A stretch of 44,238 nucleotides of DNA. Source: Sideroxydans sp. (lineage in GTDB: Bacteria > Pseudomonadota > Gammaproteobacteria > Burkholderiales > Gallionellaceae). The position numbers and the translations under genes are program-made. Of this stretch, positions 41,165 through 44,238 are shown in pieces; the stretch's first letter is position 1; every line of letters starts with the position of its first letter. The DNA lies in the NCBI GenBank assembly GCA_027310725.1, contig DAIDAG010000064.1:1-44238 (forward strand). The letters run 5' to 3'. The notes under the pieces are model-generated. The model did not search any database, was not told the origin of the DNA, and saw nothing but the letters and a program-made list of their open reading frames with translations.

Positions 41165-42624
41165 GCGGACTTGCCCCCGATCATGTCGCTCAACTTCCGC
41201 CCCAGATCATGCAGGCTCTGCGCCGCGACCTCGGCCTGCTTGGTGCCGGCAACGTTCTGTACGCTCGCCTGTTTGATGCTCTCCATCGCCAGCGCCACCT
41301 GATCCATACCCACCATCTGCTGCTGGCTCGATGCCGCGATCTGGGTCGCCGCCTGCGCCGCCTCCACAATGCTGTCAGCCAGCAGACGGATCGACTCACC
41401 GGTTTCCGTGGTTTGTTTTACTCCCGCTTGAACCGCCTTGTTACCCTGCTCGGTGGCCAGCACCGCAGCACTGGTCGCCCGCTGAATGTCGCCGAGTATG
41501 GTACGCACCTGGGACGTCGCCTGCTTGGACTGTTCCGCCAGACTCTTGACCTCCTGTGCCACCACCGCGAAGCCTTTGCCCTGTTCGCCAGCCTTGTTCG
41601 CCTCGATTGCGGCATTCACCGCGAGCAAATTCGATTGCTCGGCCAGATCGTTGACCGTGGCGATGATCTCACCGATGGATTGACTCTGCTCGGAGAGCCG
41701 GACGATGCTCTCGGCGATGGATTCCATTTGTTCCTGTATGCGCTGCATGCCCTGCATCGCATCCTCCACCGATTTGCGCCCGCTCTGGGAGACCTGTGAG
41801 GCTTTCTGCGCGCTGTCGGAAACGGAACGCGCTTTCTGGCTCGACAATTGCGCGGTCTGTTTGACTTCCTCCACCGTCGCCGTAGTCTCGCTCACTGCGG
41901 CCGCCGTCTCGGCCGCACCGGAAGCGACTTGCGTCGTGGTGGCCAGTATCTCGGCGGAGGATGTGGAGAGTTGGTCAACGCTCGCCCGGAGTTGACGCGT
42001 GAGGACACGAATAATCCATAAACCAAACAGAATCAATACTGCCATTGCCAGCGGAATCCCGTAAACAATGCCAGCAATCGTCATGCCGGAACTCGCTTTG
42101 ACTTCGTTGTCGCGCTGTTCTAACAACATCCTTTCTTCATTACCCATCTCTGTGGTGATCTTCCGGATATCGTCCATCACTTTCTTACCTTTGTCCGTCC
42201 GCACCACCTGCAATGCAGCTTCGAATCCCCTGCTTTTCCGCAAATCAATCGTCTCTTTCAGCTCGGCAAGTTTGGCGGCGATCAGAGGTTCAAGGGCATC
42301 GAGCCGCCGCTGCTGGTTGGGGTTGTCCGTCGTCAACTTCCGCAGGTTCTGGATGGTTTGATTAACGACCAAGGTACCGGTCTGGTACGGTTCCAGATAC
42401 CGATCTTCCCCGACTATTATGTAGCCGCGTTGCCCGGTTTCAGCATCCGTCAAGGTGGAGAGCACCTTTGTCAGATTTTCGAGCACCTGATAGGTATGCG
42501 CTTCCATCTGTGCAGCTTCGATGAGTCCACTCGTGTTCCGGTAAGAAACTGTGCCAAGGATAACCAGAATCATTAACGCTAAAGCATAGCCAGCACCAAT
42601 CTTTGTTCCAATAGACCATTTCAT
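41161..42624 (-). CDS. Methyl-accepting chemotaxis protein with CHASE3 sensor
   Basis: This 487-residue receptor has TM1 at about 10-30 and a periplasmic CHASE3-type helical domain (30-185) with the signature '[20 protein letters not shown]'. TM2 lies at about 185-205, and the cytoplasmic signalling hairpin contains '[20 protein letters not shown]'. Little sequence lies between TM2 and the signalling helices, so a full HAMP domain is doubtful. It would sense an envelope or small-molecule cue, as WspA senses surface contact. The ribosome site is AAGGAG. Confidence 0.92.
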   Translation of the reverse strand: MKWSIGTKIGAGYALALMILVILGTVSYRNTSGLIEAAQMEAHTYQVLENLTKVLSTLTDAETGQRGYIIVGEDRYLEPYQTGTLVVNQTIQNLRKLTTDNPNQQRRLDALEPLIAAKLAELKETIDLRKSRGFEAALQVVRTDKGKKVMDDIRKITTEMGNEERMLLEQRDNEVKASSGMTIAGIVYGIPLAMAVLILFGLWIIRVLTRQLRASVDQLSTSSAEILATTTQVASGAAETAAAVSETTATVEEVKQTAQLSSQKARSVSDSAQKASQVSQSGRKSVEDAMQGMQRIQEQMESIAESIVRLSEQSQSIGEIIATVNDLAEQSNLLAVNAAIEANKAGEQGKGFAVVAQEVKSLAEQSKQATSQVRTILGDIQRATSAAVLATEQGNKAVQAGVKQTTETGESIRLLADSIVEAAQAATQIAASSQQQMVGMDQVALAMESIKQASVQNVAGTKQAEVAAQSLHDLGRKLSDMIGGKSA

Positions 42625-42668
42625 ATTGTTCTCCTTGTTGTTCTACCAAATTCGAACTGCGATACTCC

Positions 42669-43304
42669 CTATTCCCCCACCTGTTCCTGCACGATGAGCC
42701 TCTCATCGTTCAAGAGTTTTGCAGCATCGAGGATGACCACACGCTCTTCAGTCACCCCTAGCAAATAGTCTTCGCGAATACCCGTCAGTGTGGGCAGGGA
42801 CGACTGAATGTCAGCGCGCAGAATGCGGCGCACACCGCCGACGGCATCAGCCACAATGCCGAACACCATATCTGCTGACTCGATCACGATCACCTTGTTG
42901 AGATCGGTTAGCCCCTTCTCTGGTAGATCAAAGAATTTCTTGATGTCGATAACGGAAAGTATCTCGCCGCGTACATTGACTATGCCGAGCACGAAAGAGG
43001 GAGTGCAAGGCAGAGGGGTCAGACTTTCCAATGGATCAACGCCGCGAACGTATTCTGTTGCAATGGCGTACCGCTCATGGGCTAGGAGAAATTCAATGAC
43101 CTCAATGCCTGTGTCGGCGGTCTCCCCTGCCACTACTTCCCGCGCAAGGTTGCTCGCCCTTTCTCTCAGAATCCGCAGGGTATCCTCGGCCGTTGGCGCC
43201 CAGAGACGTTCTATCGCGACGCGCGATGCATCCATACGCTGCTCAATCTCGCGCCAGTCGATTTCCTTCTTCGGGTTTTGCAGGGTCGTTGTAGGTTCGT
43301 TCAT
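42669..43304 (-). CDS. cheW: CheW-like coupling protein with N-terminal extension
   Basis: This 211-residue protein has a CheW domain from about residue 65 ('EVIEFLLAHERYAIATEYVR', 'VLGIVNVRGEILSVIDIKKFF', 'VADAVGGVRRI'). The helical N-terminal extension of about 65 residues is longer than in ordinary CheW and is like the CheW proteins of Wsp-type systems. It links the receptor to the kinase. Only one CheW is seen here, but the left part of the operon is outside the window. Confidence 0.9.
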   Translation of the reverse strand: MNEPTTTLQNPKKEIDWREIEQRMDASRVAIERLWAPTAEDTLRILRERASNLAREVVAGETADTGIEVIEFLLAHERYAIATEYVRGVDPLESLTPLPCTPSFVLGIVNVRGEILSVIDIKKFFDLPEKGLTDLNKVIVIESADMVFGIVADAVGGVRRILRADIQSSLPTLTGIREDYLLGVTEERVVILDAAKLLNDERLIVQEQVGE

Positions 43305-43317
43305 GGATAGTTTCCTC

Positions 43318-44238
43318 TTAAGGATCTGTCGTCGCAGATTGCGGCAGGCTCGCCAGCAGGGATGTGGCTATTTCAACCATTCGCCCGGCAGTCAGACCAT
43401 CTGCGTCCGCCAGGATTTCATCCTGCGGGTGCTTGTGCAGCAGTTGCAGGACATTGCCGAAATAGCGTTGCGCCTCCCGGTAGCGTCCCTGCGATTGATG
43501 CAGGTTCCCCAGAGAAAAGTGGGCGAGCACGAAATCAGGATCGAGATAAAGTGCGCGCATCAATGACTGGATAGCAATTTCGTGCTGTCCCTGTTCCTGC
43601 AAAATGGTGGCGCTGAGATAGTGGTGCAGCGGATTCATCTTGTCGGCCATGATTGCCTTTTCGCACCATTCCAGCGCTTCGCTAAGCCTGCCCTGGTTCG
43701 CATAACTAAGTGCCATGCGGGATGGAACCTCACTCTCATCCGACTGTAGAACCGGAAAGTGACTGACTTGCCCCGCATTAATTTCGGTCACTGCAGGCTC
43801 TTCCGGTGAGGCCAACGGCGACTGGGGCGTGACCCCTGCCTTCCTGGATATCTGCAAAACCTGATACTCACGCGCCTGTGACTGTGATTTTGCGTTGACT
43901 ATCTTCCGGTAAAGCACCGCTCCCGGAAAATCGACTGGCGTGAACTGAGAAAGCAGGCGATTCGAAGATTCCGCTGGACTGACGATCAACCACCCGCCGT
44001 CAACCAGCGCGCGGTAAAAATTGCCGGTAACCTGCTTTGCCCGTTGCGCGGTGAAATACATCAGGACATTGCGGCACAGGATCACGTCCATCGCGCTGGT
44101 ATTGTTCGATAGCGACGGATAAACGTCTTCAGCAAAGTTGAGATAGGAAAACGTGACCATTTTCCTGATGTGGGGATGTATTTCGAAACGCCCGTCGCCG
44201 CATTTTGTGAAATAGCGCTCGCGGAGCCAGACTGGTGC
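43318..44238 (-). CDS. cheR: CheR-type methyltransferase with TPR repeats (partial)
   Basis: The gene runs off the right end of the window. The visible 307 residues hold the end of the CheR catalytic domain ('VWLRERYFTKCGDGRFEIHP', 'MDVILCRNVLMYFTAQRAK', 'GGWLIVSPAESS'), a linker, and about three TPR units ('ALSYANQGRLSEALEWCEKA', 'DPDFVLAHFSLGNLHQSQG'). It methylates receptor glutamates. CheR with a TPR tail is typical of WspC and other non-flagellar systems. The operon promoter must lie outside the window. Confidence 0.9.
   Translation of the reverse strand, partial: APVWLRERYFTKCGDGRFEIHPHIRKMVTFSYLNFAEDVYPSLSNNTSAMDVILCRNVLMYFTAQRAKQVTGNFYRALVDGGWLIVSPAESSNRLLSQFTPVDFPGAVLYRKIVNAKSQSQAREYQVLQISRKAGVTPQSPLASPEEPAVTEINAGQVSHFPVLQSDESEVPSRMALSYANQGRLSEALEWCEKAIMADKMNPLHHYLSATILQEQGQHEIAIQSLMRALYLDPDFVLAHFSLGNLHQSQGRYREAQRYFGNVLQLLHKHPQDEILADADGLTAGRMVEIATSLLASLPQSATTDP

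Noticed and set aside
1..44238. Search for integrase, tRNA, rRNA and complete insertion sequences
   Set aside because: No coding region has tyrosine or serine recombinase motifs, no tRNA cloverleaf was recognised by eye, and the only IS trace is the IS1182 remnant.

Overview
The window looks like accessory DNA from a betaproteobacterium, perhaps of the Nitrosomonadales/Gallionellales type. The grounds are moderate GC, a TusA/DsrE2 sulfur-carrier operon, a DgcZ-type cyclase beside an HU gene, and a Wsp-like chemosensory operon. This placement is an inference; no rRNA or tRNA gene is present to fix it. The window mixes small detoxification and regulator genes with many broken genes, and ends in an intact signalling operon.

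Region 1 (1-6050): a carboxymuconolactone-decarboxylase-like gene, an unknown lipoprotein, and a kelch-repeat lipoprotein. These are followed by a small array of integron gene cassettes at about 3345-5500 with no integrase gene. Two full-length attC-like sites (4180-4248 and 4901-4974), one truncated site (3599-3635) and one atypical hairpin (5444-5496) flank four minus-strand genes: a GNAT acetyltransferase, a HAD phosphatase, a protein with a HEPN-type RNx3H motif, and a 71-residue unknown. In the two cassettes with full sites, the cassette start is complementary to the R'' box of the cassette's own attC, as expected for real cassettes. A 5'-truncated SDR gene lies at the edge.

Region 2 (6100-13200): a TetR repressor with a NemR-like cysteine controls itself and a tusA-dsrE2 pair through two copies of one operator. 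Then come dapA, a GFA-fold protein, a badly broken Trm112-methyltransferase gene, and a divergent EamA exporter/MocR regulator pair with an 11-bp direct-repeat operator.

Region 3 (13300-24300): scars (an ada/alkA junction, a dehalogenase fragment, a dinB fragment) lie among operons of small dimeric alpha/beta-barrel proteins (EthD, ABM-like), GFA proteins, SDRs, tautomerase and dehalogenase genes. Many are paired with local regulators (WYL, two MarR). Two ABM-like paralogues carry the same inverted repeat about 55 bp upstream. Three matching sites mark a local MarR regulon.

Region 4 (24300-34000): alkylation repair genes (ogt and an Ada-AlkA fusion), an IS1182-type transposase remnant joined to a broken alcohol dehydrogenase, a metallo-beta-lactamase-fold lipoprotein with a divergent LysR gene, an HxlR gene divergent from a membrane protein/methyltransferase pair, HU with a clear terminator, and a DgcZ-like zinc-sensing diguanylate cyclase.

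Region 5 (34200-44238): a minus-strand operon cheR(TPR)-cheW-mcp(CHASE3)-cheA(REC)-cheB-response regulator. Its content matches the Wsp system. However, the output protein is a REC-GAF-PAS-GAF-GGDEF-EAL protein whose GGDEF motif is degenerate and whose EAL motifs are intact. The predicted output is therefore c-di-GMP breakdown, not synthesis. cheR runs off the right end.
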